A DNA stretch of 64,000 nt from Flavobacterium sp. GTDB taxonomy: Bacteria; Bacteroidota; Bacteroidia; Flavobacteriales; Flavobacteriaceae. Shown in pieces: positions 50,801 through 59,211 of the stretch (the first letter of the stretch is position 1; the number at the start of each line of letters is the position of its first letter). Under the pieces are notes generated by a model. The model saw only the letters and a list, made by a program, of their open reading frames with translations, had not been told where the DNA came from and searched no databases. The position numbers and the translations under genes are program-made. The stretch spans positions 1 to 64,000 of the forward strand of contig NZ_JAQVCH010000012.1 in assembly GCF_028689845.1 (NCBI RefSeq), in the 5' to 3' direction.

Positions 50801-50920
50801 GGAAATACGGATGCCTTAGTAAAAAACGATTTTGATTATAAATGGATTTTACTACTTGTAATCGTTTTTAGTATTATTTTGATTTTTTATAGAAAAAAAC
50901 TAGTTCAATTGTTTAAGTAA
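47858..50920 (+). CDS. Secreted/membrane TPR-CHAT protease
   Basis: Signal peptide; TPR region (YAELGDYSKAIENYKIS); CHAT domain with LHLAMHSDSNEEYPEFSSLHF and AVLSACDTGNGFYENGEGVISLSRAFNYAGIPSTVMSLWRVDDEATAKMM; C-terminal TM. Confidence 0.92.
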   Translation: MKSCYYIFIFYFFIFSGFSQSKIKRDELTLKADSLHDNGDYKLAFELRKQAVSNYSSSNKSYNSFLNAKLHLTESCLYEKMAYNYHNPNDSISKRAYDNYFKLAIEKSKLAKSEYEKVAHPDKLFKYNIQSRIYHQFGYTGKWKLALVEAELGLQILKDTLTKNDKKFVDLIHDIGYIYAELGDYSKAIENYKISQDMYINNIGEKTTDVALSYNNIAVQYKKMGLRKEELFNLLKAKDIWEQLNNDEDMAHLYICYSNLFKWYSYYGDYEKAEEYLLKQNKIKEKIKVKPQISFMNNQEEKYKYRLKEWQNLMLHYGRKKDTIKLLYYAKAINDNIKPSKKLLNFEIKTISQTLKYEASIYKVKNPSLALAKIDQAIQFQEAYKDQFFTKVFPYKLYKAELLVDSKRFEEAQLFLKDLALSKTQATLAENFKLTILKAKTAAALKDTKTAETLFNTAFELLAKSSKSNIENLTVDDLKPLISFETTEGFIAMGDFYMKLFTIDKQENHHKKALHRYMIASKIYNQLYLGERYNELLFQTNNEINERLMSCLAANKNTDLTEVVNSMENNASKLIWSKFNFNNKRLKIKIPEAQLNEEERLISELNFYQNKILESNQEEEDKIMLWKGKIYDLKNELSKIQALIQKQHPNYYQFNLKEFDLKLLQNDLKKNEAILKYSITNRNVYAFLISKNKVELIALNDKKTIQNQVNECLSFLKDRKPNYQKSFIKLHSLLLDQINYQAFDKLTIIPDGSLHYLPFEVLLLDKKAPLISYASSLLLYQEQRAIIPSYSTVSIGAFSASNEYAKLPQTASEIDAILSVFNGKAYVNAGKIDFLKQANLYNVLHLAMHSDSNEEYPEFSSLHFYGKTNSKLFISELYNETLVANLAVLSACDTGNGFYENGEGVISLSRAFNYAGIPSTVMSLWRVDDEATAKMMRYFYRHLSLGETKDEALKNAKLDYLENTADPLLKHPYYWSGFVISGNTDALVKNDFDYKWILLLVIVFSIILIFYRKKLVQLFK

Positions 50921-51634
50921 ATTTTGAGCTTCTACTTTTTTAAATTCTTCTTGATTTTTTACTGCAATTTCTAATTCCAAAATGGCTTCTGCTTGTTTGT
51001 TGCTCTTTAAATAAGCCAATGCTTTATACCAATGTGTTCTGGAAGATAAATTACTAGATGAATGTTCTACTATATTTAAAAGTTCTATAGCTTGCTCGGG
51101 TTTGTCTGAAGCAAGCAAAACATTAGCCTGATAATACAAAATAGTAGTGTCTTTTGTTTCTTCAAAATACGCTTCAAACAAAGTTAAAGCTTGTGTAAAA
51201 TCCTTATTTTCATAAGCAATAAAAGCGGTGGTCAATTGATTTTCTTCTGGAGAAGAACGGACAATGGGATAACTTACGTTTTTAGACACCTCAAAATAAG
51301 TAGCAAAAAGAGCTTTGGGTTCTTCTTTTTTGAAAAAGAAAGTAGTGATAAAAAAACCTAAAGAAATAACAAGCACCGCTGCGACAGCCATCTTATAATA
51401 AAAAGAGTGGTTTAACGGATTGCGATTATTTTCTTTTTTTATTGCTTCTTCAAAAGAAGCAATCATTTTTTTAAATTGTAAATCATCTTCAATTTTACAA
51501 ACTTGTTTCAGATTTTCTTGGTATTCTAACGCTTCTCTAAATTCAGCATCGTTATTTTTTAATTCTAAAAATAACTTCGTTTCTTCATCATTTAGGGTGT
51601 TAAACAAGTATTTTTCGATTAATTTATCTTTCAT
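50900..51634 (-). CDS. Putative anti-sigma-like membrane protein with C-terminal TPRs
   Basis: N-terminal LIEKYLFNTLNDEETKLFLELKNNDAEFREALEYQ, one TM (VLVISLGFFITTFFF), C-terminal TPR-like repeats; directly downstream of the sigma factor. Confidence 0.7.
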   Translation of the reverse strand: MKDKLIEKYLFNTLNDEETKLFLELKNNDAEFREALEYQENLKQVCKIEDDLQFKKMIASFEEAIKKENNRNPLNHSFYYKMAVAAVLVISLGFFITTFFFKKEEPKALFATYFEVSKNVSYPIVRSSPEENQLTTAFIAYENKDFTQALTLFEAYFEETKDTTILYYQANVLLASDKPEQAIELLNIVEHSSSNLSSRTHWYKALAYLKSNKQAEAILELEIAVKNQEEFKKVEAQNLLKQLN

Positions 51635-51635
51635 T

Positions 51636-52190
51636 TTAATTCTTGTTACCTTGTTTTATTAGTTCTTTTAAGTTTTTTAAACAGCGAGATTTGTGGCTTC
51701 TCACGACAGCTTCGTTTTCATAATTTTTAAAAACTGCAATTTCTTCATTAGTTAGTCCTCTATAAAATGATAATGTTAACACGTCTTTGCATTTTTCGCC
51801 CAAATGATTAAAAAAATGGCGTAAAATTTTTTGATTTGGAGTCAAGTCTTCGTCAAGTAATTCAGTGCTTCCCGTTATTTCAACAAGCGGGATATTATTT
51901 TCTTCAAGATGTGGAGTGGAAAGTGTTTTTCTCTTTAAAGTGTTGAAAATTAAATTTTTAGCAATGCCAAACAAGTACGTTTTCATGCTGCTGTTAACCG
52001 TTACTAATTTCCCCGAAAGAGCGTGATTTCTAAGAATAATAAATGATTCCTGAAACACATCGTCTAAGTCGCTATTTTCTAAATTGTATTTTCTAGCAAA
52101 AATTAAAAAGGAAACTTTATAAGACATATAAAGTTTCTTCAAAACTATCTCATCATTAATTTGAAAAGCTTTGATTAAATCTTTTTCCAT
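51636..52190 (-). CDS. RNA polymerase sigma-70 family (ECF) factor
   Basis: LDDVFQESFIILRNHAL (region 2) and LTLSFYRGLTNEEIAVFKNYENEAVVRSHKSRCLKNLKELI (region 4). Confidence 0.92.
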   Translation of the reverse strand: MEKDLIKAFQINDEIVLKKLYMSYKVSFLIFARKYNLENSDLDDVFQESFIILRNHALSGKLVTVNSSMKTYLFGIAKNLIFNTLKRKTLSTPHLEENNIPLVEITGSTELLDEDLTPNQKILRHFFNHLGEKCKDVLTLSFYRGLTNEEIAVFKNYENEAVVRSHKSRCLKNLKELIKQGNKN

Positions 52191-52257
52191 TTTTTTAGAA
52201 TTCGTGTTAACATTTATAATTTCCAAAATACTAATGTATACTAACAAATATACTATT

Positions 52258-53100
52258 ATGAAAAATCAATTCAAAACTTTAATTTTTACTGTGCTGATTT
52301 TTGCTTTTTGTGGGAATAATTTGAATGCTCAATTTTTAGATAAATTAAGAAAGAATTTAGAAGAAAAGGTAGAGCAAAAAGTTATCGAAAAAACCTCCGA
52401 TAAAGCTGCCGAAAAAACCGAAAAGACCTTGGATAAAACCTTGGAAAAAATTTTAGAACCACAATTTGGAGGGAATAAAAAAAGCAAAAAAATTACTCCA
52501 CAAAATGTTCCTGCTAGCTTTGAGTTTGAGTACCAATACCAGTTAAAAATGACTACTATTCAGAGCAAAACCAATTTGAATATGGATTACTTTTTAAAAC
52601 CAGGAGCAACCTACATGGGGATTAAAATGAATCAAGGACAAGAAATTTTTATGATTATGGATGGCGAAACAAATATTAATTACATGTTTATGAATATGGG
52701 TGCAAATAAAATTGCCACCGCTACTTCCATTGATGGAGACGACCTAATAGAGCAAGAAACCGTTGATTATGATGGTTACAGGATTTCCGATTTGCCTAAT
52801 AAAACTTTTTTAGGCTATGACTGCAAAGGGAAAAAGATGGAAAGTGATGAATATGTTTTCATAATGTATTTCGCAGAGGATGGGCCTATTAGTTTTAATG
52901 ATGTTTTTAAAACAGATACAGACAGAGTTCCAAAAGCGATAAAAGATCATTTTAAAGAAGGCGAAAGAGTAACCATGATGTACATGGAAATGAAAGATAA
53001 GGTGAACAAAGGCAAGAAAAACACTTCTGGCACAATCGAATGCACCTTGCTTGAACCTACTAGCTTTATGTTTGAGACCGCGGGTTATAAATTTATGTAA
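52258..53100 (+). CDS. DUF4412-like secreted protein
   Basis: Signal peptide; NKTFLGYDCKGKKMESDEYVFIMYFAED. Confidence 0.75.
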   Translation: MKNQFKTLIFTVLIFAFCGNNLNAQFLDKLRKNLEEKVEQKVIEKTSDKAAEKTEKTLDKTLEKILEPQFGGNKKSKKITPQNVPASFEFEYQYQLKMTTIQSKTNLNMDYFLKPGATYMGIKMNQGQEIFMIMDGETNINYMFMNMGANKIATATSIDGDDLIEQETVDYDGYRISDLPNKTFLGYDCKGKKMESDEYVFIMYFAEDGPISFNDVFKTDTDRVPKAIKDHFKEGERVTMMYMEMKDKVNKGKKNTSGTIECTLLEPTSFMFETAGYKFM

Positions 53101-53139
53101 TGTTCAAATTAAAAATAGAAATCTAAAAAACAGACAATC

Positions 53140-53646
53140 ATGAAAATTTTAAAAATCACTTTTATTTTAAGTTTTATCCTTTTTTCTAGCAACTTTTTTG
53201 CCCAATCAATTTCGGGTCAAGTTTCGCTCAGCGGTTTTCCAGCAAAATCAGTTATTAAAGAAGCAACTGTAGTCGACCTTTTTAAAAGTTTCAAAGAAGG
53301 GAGTTACAAAATCAACTTTTCATTTAAAGCAGACCAAGTTAACAAACGAAATGTCGTGTTATTTGACTTAAAAACCACCATAAAATTAAATGGCAAAACC
53401 ATACATCAAAGCACTCGTGGTGGATGGCCATGGTTGCCAGGAGACATGTATGTTCCTATTGAAGCGTTTGATTTAATTCCAGGTATCCAAAAAGTAGGAA
53501 TCATGCCTATTCCAAAATTGTCGCCTAAACGAATGGACATGGCACTTCCTAAAGGCGATTATGACATTACGCTAGAAATGGTTTCAAGTTCTGAAGGTGT
53601 AAAAGGAGAAATAAAACCGCTTAAATTTTCCTTTAGTGTGAAATAA
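53140..53646 (+). CDS. Hypothetical secreted protein
   Basis: Signal peptide; all-beta-looking sequence. Confidence 0.7.
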   Translation: MKILKITFILSFILFSSNFFAQSISGQVSLSGFPAKSVIKEATVVDLFKSFKEGSYKINFSFKADQVNKRNVVLFDLKTTIKLNGKTIHQSTRGGWPWLPGDMYVPIEAFDLIPGIQKVGIMPIPKLSPKRMDMALPKGDYDITLEMVSSSEGVKGEIKPLKFSFSVK

Positions 53647-53684
53647 TAAGGTTCAAATCTAAAATAAATAAAATTTATACAACC

Positions 53685-55328
53685 ATGAAAACAAAAACCA
53701 ATTTCTTTTTAAATATAACATTTTTACTTTCAGGCTTATTGCTATCCGCCCAATATAATATTGAATTGGTAAAAGATATTAATCCCTTGGGCAATGCAAG
53801 TATTGAAGGAATTACAGAATACAATGGCAAACTTTACTTTAGTGCGGATGATGGCGTACATGGAAGAGAACTTTGGACGACCGATGGCACCGCTGATGGC
53901 ACTGAATTAGTAAAAGACATTAGGGAACCAGGAGTAGCTCATTCAATTCCTAGTGAATTTACAGAATATAACGGCAAACTGTACTTTCGAGCCCATGATG
54001 GTGCTGTCAGCGGAATCGAACTTTGGGCGACTGATGGTACCACTGATGGTACAGAATTAGTAAAAGACATTTATCCAGGACCGTATCATTCAATACCTGA
54101 AAGATTTCATGTATATAACGATAGAATTTACTTTAAAGCGGTTACCTCTGGAACCTCAGGCTATGAACTTTGGGTTTCCGACGGAACTGCTGCTGGTACC
54201 CAAATGTTTAAAGATATAAATCTTGCAGATGGTGGAGGCTCAGGGCCTTCTGATTTTGCCGAACTTAACGGACTGCTTTATTTTGTAGCAGAAGATTTCA
54301 CTTATGGTCGTGAAATTTGGGTTACTGATGGAACTTCTGATAACACATTGCGATTGAAGGATATTAATCCTGGGGTAAGCAATTCATTACAAGGTGCTAA
54401 TTTTGTAGAATATCAAGGAAAGCTATATTTTACGGCTAATGATGGGACTACAGGATCGGAACTTTGGTTTACCGACGGAACTTCCGACGGAACGCAATTA
54501 TTGAAAGACATTAATCCGAGTGGCTCTTCAGTTCCTTCTGAGGTTTTAGAATTTAACGGGGAGTTGTACTTTATGGCTAATGATGGTGTTACGGGGAGAG
54601 AACTTTGGAAAACCGACGGTACTGAAAGCGGAACTCAACTAGTGATAGACCTTAGACCTGGTGTATCAGGCTCAGAACCTGCTGGTCTATCAGTATTTAA
54701 CAACAAAATATACTTTTCTGCAATAACTCAAAGCAACGGAAGAGAACTTTGGGCTACAGACGGCACGGTTGCAGGTACGAATCTCGTGAAAGATATTAGT
54801 CCAGGAGTGAGTTATTCTTCTCCATCACCATTTACTGAATATAACAATATGCTCTATTTTTCGGCTGAGGATCACACCAACGGACGAGAGCTTTGGAGAA
54901 CGGATGGCAGCACTTCTGGAACCATAAAAATTAGTCCTGCTAACCCTAATTACGCACCAATAACTACTATTTATACTCCTTTAATTGTTTACAATGATGC
55001 GTTGTATTTCTACGCAAACTATAACGCTGCAGGTATAGAGTTATGGAAGGTTACAGACGCTCCCTTATCAACCTCAGAATTAAGTTGGGCAAACCAACTC
55101 AAGATTTATCCCAATCCAGTCAAAGACTACCTAACGGTTCATTATGAAGCCAATCAAAAGCAGGATATCACTATTTATTCAAGTTTAGGACAACCGTTGG
55201 CTACTTATGAAAAGACCAATGATAATCTTCAAATTCCTGTAGACCATCTTGCAAATGGCTTGTATTTTATTTCTATAAAAGAGGAAACAGGAAAGACAAC
55301 GACTTTAAAATTTATAAAAAACAACTAA
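53685..55328 (+). CDS. T9SS cargo with ELWxTDGTxxGTxLVKDI repeats
   Basis: Eight complete ELW..DGT..GT repeats plus one partial; C-terminal LKIYPNPVKDYLTV...LKFIKNN. Confidence 0.92.
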   Translation: MKTKTNFFLNITFLLSGLLLSAQYNIELVKDINPLGNASIEGITEYNGKLYFSADDGVHGRELWTTDGTADGTELVKDIREPGVAHSIPSEFTEYNGKLYFRAHDGAVSGIELWATDGTTDGTELVKDIYPGPYHSIPERFHVYNDRIYFKAVTSGTSGYELWVSDGTAAGTQMFKDINLADGGGSGPSDFAELNGLLYFVAEDFTYGREIWVTDGTSDNTLRLKDINPGVSNSLQGANFVEYQGKLYFTANDGTTGSELWFTDGTSDGTQLLKDINPSGSSVPSEVLEFNGELYFMANDGVTGRELWKTDGTESGTQLVIDLRPGVSGSEPAGLSVFNNKIYFSAITQSNGRELWATDGTVAGTNLVKDISPGVSYSSPSPFTEYNNMLYFSAEDHTNGRELWRTDGSTSGTIKISPANPNYAPITTIYTPLIVYNDALYFYANYNAAGIELWKVTDAPLSTSELSWANQLKIYPNPVKDYLTVHYEANQKQDITIYSSLGQPLATYEKTNDNLQIPVDHLANGLYFISIKEETGKTTTLKFIKNN

Positions 55329-55397
55329 TCTAAAGTAAGAAAAAAACAGTACCGTTTTTGGTGAAAAATATACCGAATGGTTAAAAAATTTATAGTT

Positions 55398-55874
55398 ATG
55401 AAAAACAACATACTACTTCTCTTTTTTTTTATTTACGGAACAAACGCTGCTTTGGCTCAAAGCAATAGTGTTGTTTCTGGTAATACAGCGACGGGAACTT
55501 CGGGATTAGCGACATATACGGTTGGGCAAATTGTCTACAAATCCTTTAGCGGAACAAACGCGAGTGCCACACAAGGCCTACAACAACCGTTTGAAATCAA
55601 TGCCTTAAACGTGGATGAGGTACCACAAATTCAATTAGTTGCTAGCGTTTATCCCAATCCAACGTCTGGAAACCTAAGCTTAACAATAAAAGAATACGAC
55701 ATTTCAAACATACACTATCAATTGTATGACAGCATTGGTAAAATCATTTTAAACGGACAAATAAACCAAAATGAAACGCAGATTGAAATGGTAAACTTGC
55801 CTGCTGCTCTTTATTTTTTAAAAATAACCAAAAACCAAGATAATCTCAAAACATTTAAAATCATTAAAAATTAA
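55398..55874 (+). CDS. T9SS type A sorting domain-containing protein
   Basis: ASVYPNPTSGNLSLTI...LKTFKIIKN. Confidence 0.9.
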   Translation: MKNNILLLFFFIYGTNAALAQSNSVVSGNTATGTSGLATYTVGQIVYKSFSGTNASATQGLQQPFEINALNVDEVPQIQLVASVYPNPTSGNLSLTIKEYDISNIHYQLYDSIGKIILNGQINQNETQIEMVNLPAALYFLKITKNQDNLKTFKIIKN

Positions 55875-55878
55875 CAGT

Positions 55879-57255
55879 ATGAAAAATAGTATTCAAAATT
55901 TCGTAAAAACAGTAGTAATGCTCGTCATTTATGGTTCACTAACGACTTCTTTTGCACAAACACCAGAAAAAATGAGTTACCAAGCTGTAATTCGCAACGC
56001 TGCCAATACGCTATTAATCAACCAAACCATCGGTATGCGAGTAAGCATTTTACAAGGTTCGGCAACGGGAACAGAAGTTTACAAAGAAATTTATAACCCC
56101 AATCCTACTACAAATAGCAACGGATTAATAACGGTAGAAATTGGTGCTGGCATTCCTATAACAGGAACCTTTGCTTCCATCAATTGGTCAAACGGCATTT
56201 ATTTTATAAAAACAGAAACCGACCCCACTGGAGGCACCAATTATTCCATCGTTGGCACAAGTCAGCTACTAAGTGTACCCTATGCCCTATATGCCAAAAA
56301 TAGTGGTACGCCAAGTTGGGGTTTAAGTGGAAATACTGGTACTAACCCCGCAACCAATTTTATTGGAACAACAGACAATAACGATGTGGTTTTTAAAAGA
56401 AATAATATAATTTCTGGTAGAATTGGAGGTAACAATACGGCTTTTGGTAATTCTGCCTTGTCTTCTAATACTTCTGGGGGAGATAATGTAGCCTATGGTA
56501 CTTCTGCACTAAAATCAAACACCACAGGAGAAAGAAATGTGGCCAATGGGTTTGAAGCACTTAAAGATAACACCACAGGAGATAGAAATTTGGCCAATGG
56601 TTCTTTTGCACTAAAATTAAACACCACAGGATCTTTTAATGTGGCCAATGGGAATCAAGCACTTTATAGCAACACCACAGGAAGTTATAATACTGCAATT
56701 GGAGATAATGCACTTTATAGCAACACCACCGGGAGCAACAACACGGGTCTTGGAAAGGGTGCTTATGCACCCTCTGCAACAGGTAGCAACCAAGTGCGTA
56801 TTGGCAATGCAGCCGTTACGTATGCGGGCGTTCAAGTGGCGTGGACCATTACTTCTGATCAAAGATGGAAAGAAAATATTCAAAAATCTGCTTTAGGTTT
56901 AAATTTTATTAATGACTTAGAACCAGTGTCTTATAACCGTAAAAATGATGAAAGCAAAAAAATAGAATACGGTTTTATTGCTCAGGAACTTGAAAAAACA
57001 TTAGCAGAGTATAAAGTAACCAACGCAGGTATTATAACCAAAGACGATGAAGGCATGCTCAGTGTTCGTTACAATGATTTACTGGCACCCATGGTAAAAG
57101 CCATACAAGAGTTAAAAGCCGAAAATGACAAACTAAAAGCCGAAAACAATTGGGCAGATGCAGAAATCAAAAATATAAAATCAACCAATGAGTTGTTAAC
57201 CAATAGATTGGAAAAATTGGAGCAGTTATTAATGGTCACAGCAGAATCAAAATAA
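55879..57255 (+). CDS. YadA-head-like / S74 tail-fibre-type chaperone domain protein
   Basis: NTTGxxNVANGxxAL repeats; SDQRWKENIQKSALGLNFINDLEPVSYNRK...YGFIAQELEKTL; coiled-coil C-terminus. Confidence 0.9.
   Translation: MKNSIQNFVKTVVMLVIYGSLTTSFAQTPEKMSYQAVIRNAANTLLINQTIGMRVSILQGSATGTEVYKEIYNPNPTTNSNGLITVEIGAGIPITGTFASINWSNGIYFIKTETDPTGGTNYSIVGTSQLLSVPYALYAKNSGTPSWGLSGNTGTNPATNFIGTTDNNDVVFKRNNIISGRIGGNNTAFGNSALSSNTSGGDNVAYGTSALKSNTTGERNVANGFEALKDNTTGDRNLANGSFALKLNTTGSFNVANGNQALYSNTTGSYNTAIGDNALYSNTTGSNNTGLGKGAYAPSATGSNQVRIGNAAVTYAGVQVAWTITSDQRWKENIQKSALGLNFINDLEPVSYNRKNDESKKIEYGFIAQELEKTLAEYKVTNAGIITKDDEGMLSVRYNDLLAPMVKAIQELKAENDKLKAENNWADAEIKNIKSTNELLTNRLEKLEQLLMVTAESK
56430..56765 (+). 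repeat. 48-nt tandem coding repeats (YadA-head-like motif)
   Basis: Approximately seven copies of aacaccacaggaagttataatactgcaattggagataatgcactttatagc-type units. Confidence 0.8.
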
Positions 57256-57420
57256 ATAGTCATTTAGTGGTAATTTTAAGAAAGTGTAGAGTTTTATAAC
57301 ATTTAAAACATGACAAAATCACCTCCATTTCTTATCTATTTCACTTTTGTTAATGATGATTTTTTGCCACACTAATAATTCAGAAAAAAACGATCTTAAA
57401 GTTTTTAAAATATAATTAAT
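57091..57420 (+). repeat. Copy A of a ~330-bp duplicated segment
   Basis: Aligns by eye along its length with 58869-59200. Confidence 0.8.
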
Positions 57421-57473
57421 CAACCTTTTATTCAATGAGAAATAAGCTCACAGAAAAACAGCAATCTAATACA

Positions 57474-57550
57474 CTAGCAATGGTTTCAAGTTCTGAAGAG
57501 TAAAAGGAGAAATAAAACCGCTTAAATTTTCCTTTAGTGTAAAATAATAA
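57474..57550 (+). pseudogene. Relic copy of the 3' end of the 53140-53646 gene
   Basis: ctagcaatggtttcaagttctgaag-agtaaaaggagaaataaaaccgcttaaattttcctttagtgtaaaataataa vs 53572-53650. Confidence 0.85.
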
Positions 57551-57569
57551 CAAAATCAAATAACCACTT

Positions 57570-58130
57570 ATGAAAACATTTCTAAAAATAGCCATAGTAT
57601 GTGTCTTGATAATAGCTTGCAAGGACCAAAAAAATGAACCAGAGAGTTTGAAGTCGGTCATAGAAAAGGAAAAACCAACTCAGAAAAATGAAAAAATCGA
57701 CTCTAAAGCTGTCGTACTGCTTACTAAAGAACAGTATGAACTCTTTTTTCCAAAGCAATTAGGAGATTATAATCTTATACAGGTAGGTGAAGATAAAGTT
57801 CAGGGTATTGGTACAGGAACCTATATAAAAGGAAAGGATTATGGTAATGTCATGCATTATTTTGTAACCGATGGTCATCGAAAAGGTTCATCTGCTTTGA
57901 GAAATTTTAAAAAAAGTTACGAATCAGACGATAAAGCACCCGAAGGACGCGAGTATGTTAGAAAAGAACGCGATGGTTATAAAACGTTTGCGTTGCTTGA
58001 ACATAAGTATAACATGTACGACGTATCGGCTATTTATAACAACCGTTTTCAGCTTACGGTAAAAGGTCATGAAAAACCCGATGAACTTTGGACTTACTTA
58101 AAACAAGCGAACTTAGAAATTTTGGACTGA
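57570..58130 (+). CDS. Lipoprotein of unknown function (family 1)
   Basis: VLIIACKDQ lipobox; LFFPKQLGDYNLIQ...FVTDGHRKG...PDELWTYLKQANLEIL. Confidence 0.75.
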   Translation: MKTFLKIAIVCVLIIACKDQKNEPESLKSVIEKEKPTQKNEKIDSKAVVLLTKEQYELFFPKQLGDYNLIQVGEDKVQGIGTGTYIKGKDYGNVMHYFVTDGHRKGSSALRNFKKSYESDDKAPEGREYVRKERDGYKTFALLEHKYNMYDVSAIYNNRFQLTVKGHEKPDELWTYLKQANLEILD

Positions 58131-58153
58131 TTGTAAAACTTAAATTTTTTACC

Positions 58154-58783
58154 ATGAATACACATAAATTAAAATTTAGAAGTCTTTTCCTTGTCGTTTT
58201 TTTAATGCTTGCTACGTTGAGCTGTAAAAATGAGTCTAAAAATGGAGCGAACACCGAAGATGCAGATAATGAGATGCCTTATCCTTCCAAGAAAATCAAG
58301 GAATCGGATGAGCGGAAAGTGCCAACAGGAACGGTTAACGTTCAGTTTGATGGAGAATCTGCCTCGTTTGCAGCCTTCGACCCTAACATGACTACCGATG
58401 TTACGTATCTTAATAACGGAATACAGTTTGTAATTACTTCCATGAAAAAAGAAGCTGTTTTAGTAAATATGTATGCCCCAGATTTTTTAAAGAAAATACC
58501 AATTACCATTTCGCAACAAAGTTATGCACTTGAAGGAGAAGCAGCGTATAAGGTAGAAACACAAAGTAGATTGGAAGTGACCATTCCGAATAATCCAGTC
58601 CAAAAACGCGATGCTAAAGTGCTTTATGAAGGCACTGTAACTTTAAACGAACTTTCTGAAAATAGGTTAGTGGTAACCTTCTCAGGAACTGGTTTGCCTA
58701 TTTCCGATTCTAAAACAGATTTCTTTCCGCTATCAGGAAAAATAGTTTTGGAAAATTTTAATGTGTATGATTTTAGGGATTGA
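58154..58783 (+). CDS. Lipoprotein of unknown function
   Basis: LMLATLSCKNESKN lipobox, complete ORF. Confidence 0.75.
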   Translation: MNTHKLKFRSLFLVVFLMLATLSCKNESKNGANTEDADNEMPYPSKKIKESDERKVPTGTVNVQFDGESASFAAFDPNMTTDVTYLNNGIQFVITSMKKEAVLVNMYAPDFLKKIPITISQQSYALEGEAAYKVETQSRLEVTIPNNPVQKRDAKVLYEGTVTLNELSENRLVVTFSGTGLPISDSKTDFFPLSGKIVLENFNVYDFRD

Positions 58784-58868
58784 TTTGGCTCGAGCACAAC
58801 GTAAGAATTCAATATAATTAAAGAACCAATATTCATAAAAAAAACAATACTGATAAAATTTAGCAAAA

Positions 58869-59200
58869 ATAGTAAAAGCCATAAAAGAACTTTAAGCCGA
58901 AAATGACAAGCTAAAAGCACAAATCAATTGGGCAGATGCAGAAATCAAAAATTTAAAAGCAACCAATGAATTATTAACTAACAGATTAGAAAAATTGCAA
59001 CAGTTATTAATTCACAACAGAATCAAAATAAATATCCATTTAATGGAAATTCTAATGAAGTGTAGAATTTAACAACTTTTAAAAGATGAAAAAATAACCA
59101 CCATTTCTTATCGATTTCAATTTTGTTGATGATGATTTTTTGACATACTAAAAATTCAGAAAAAGACGACTTCAAACTTTTTAAAAATAGAACTAACCTA
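58869..59200 (+). pseudogene. Copy B: decayed 3' end of the tail-fibre gene plus downstream intergenic
   Basis: IVKAIKEL*AENDKLKAQINWADAEIKNLKATNELLTNRLEKLQQLL matches the C-terminus of 55879-57255, with a stop. Confidence 0.8.
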
Positions 59201-59211
59201 ATTACATTTTT

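Noticed and set aside
47858-50920. CHAT-TPR protein as a Csx29 of a type III-E CRISPR (gRAMP) system
   Set aside because: No CRISPR array, gRAMP/Cas7-11, Cas1 or Csx30/31 seen in the window; this CHAT protein is also exported and membrane-anchored. Kept only as a mechanistic analogy.
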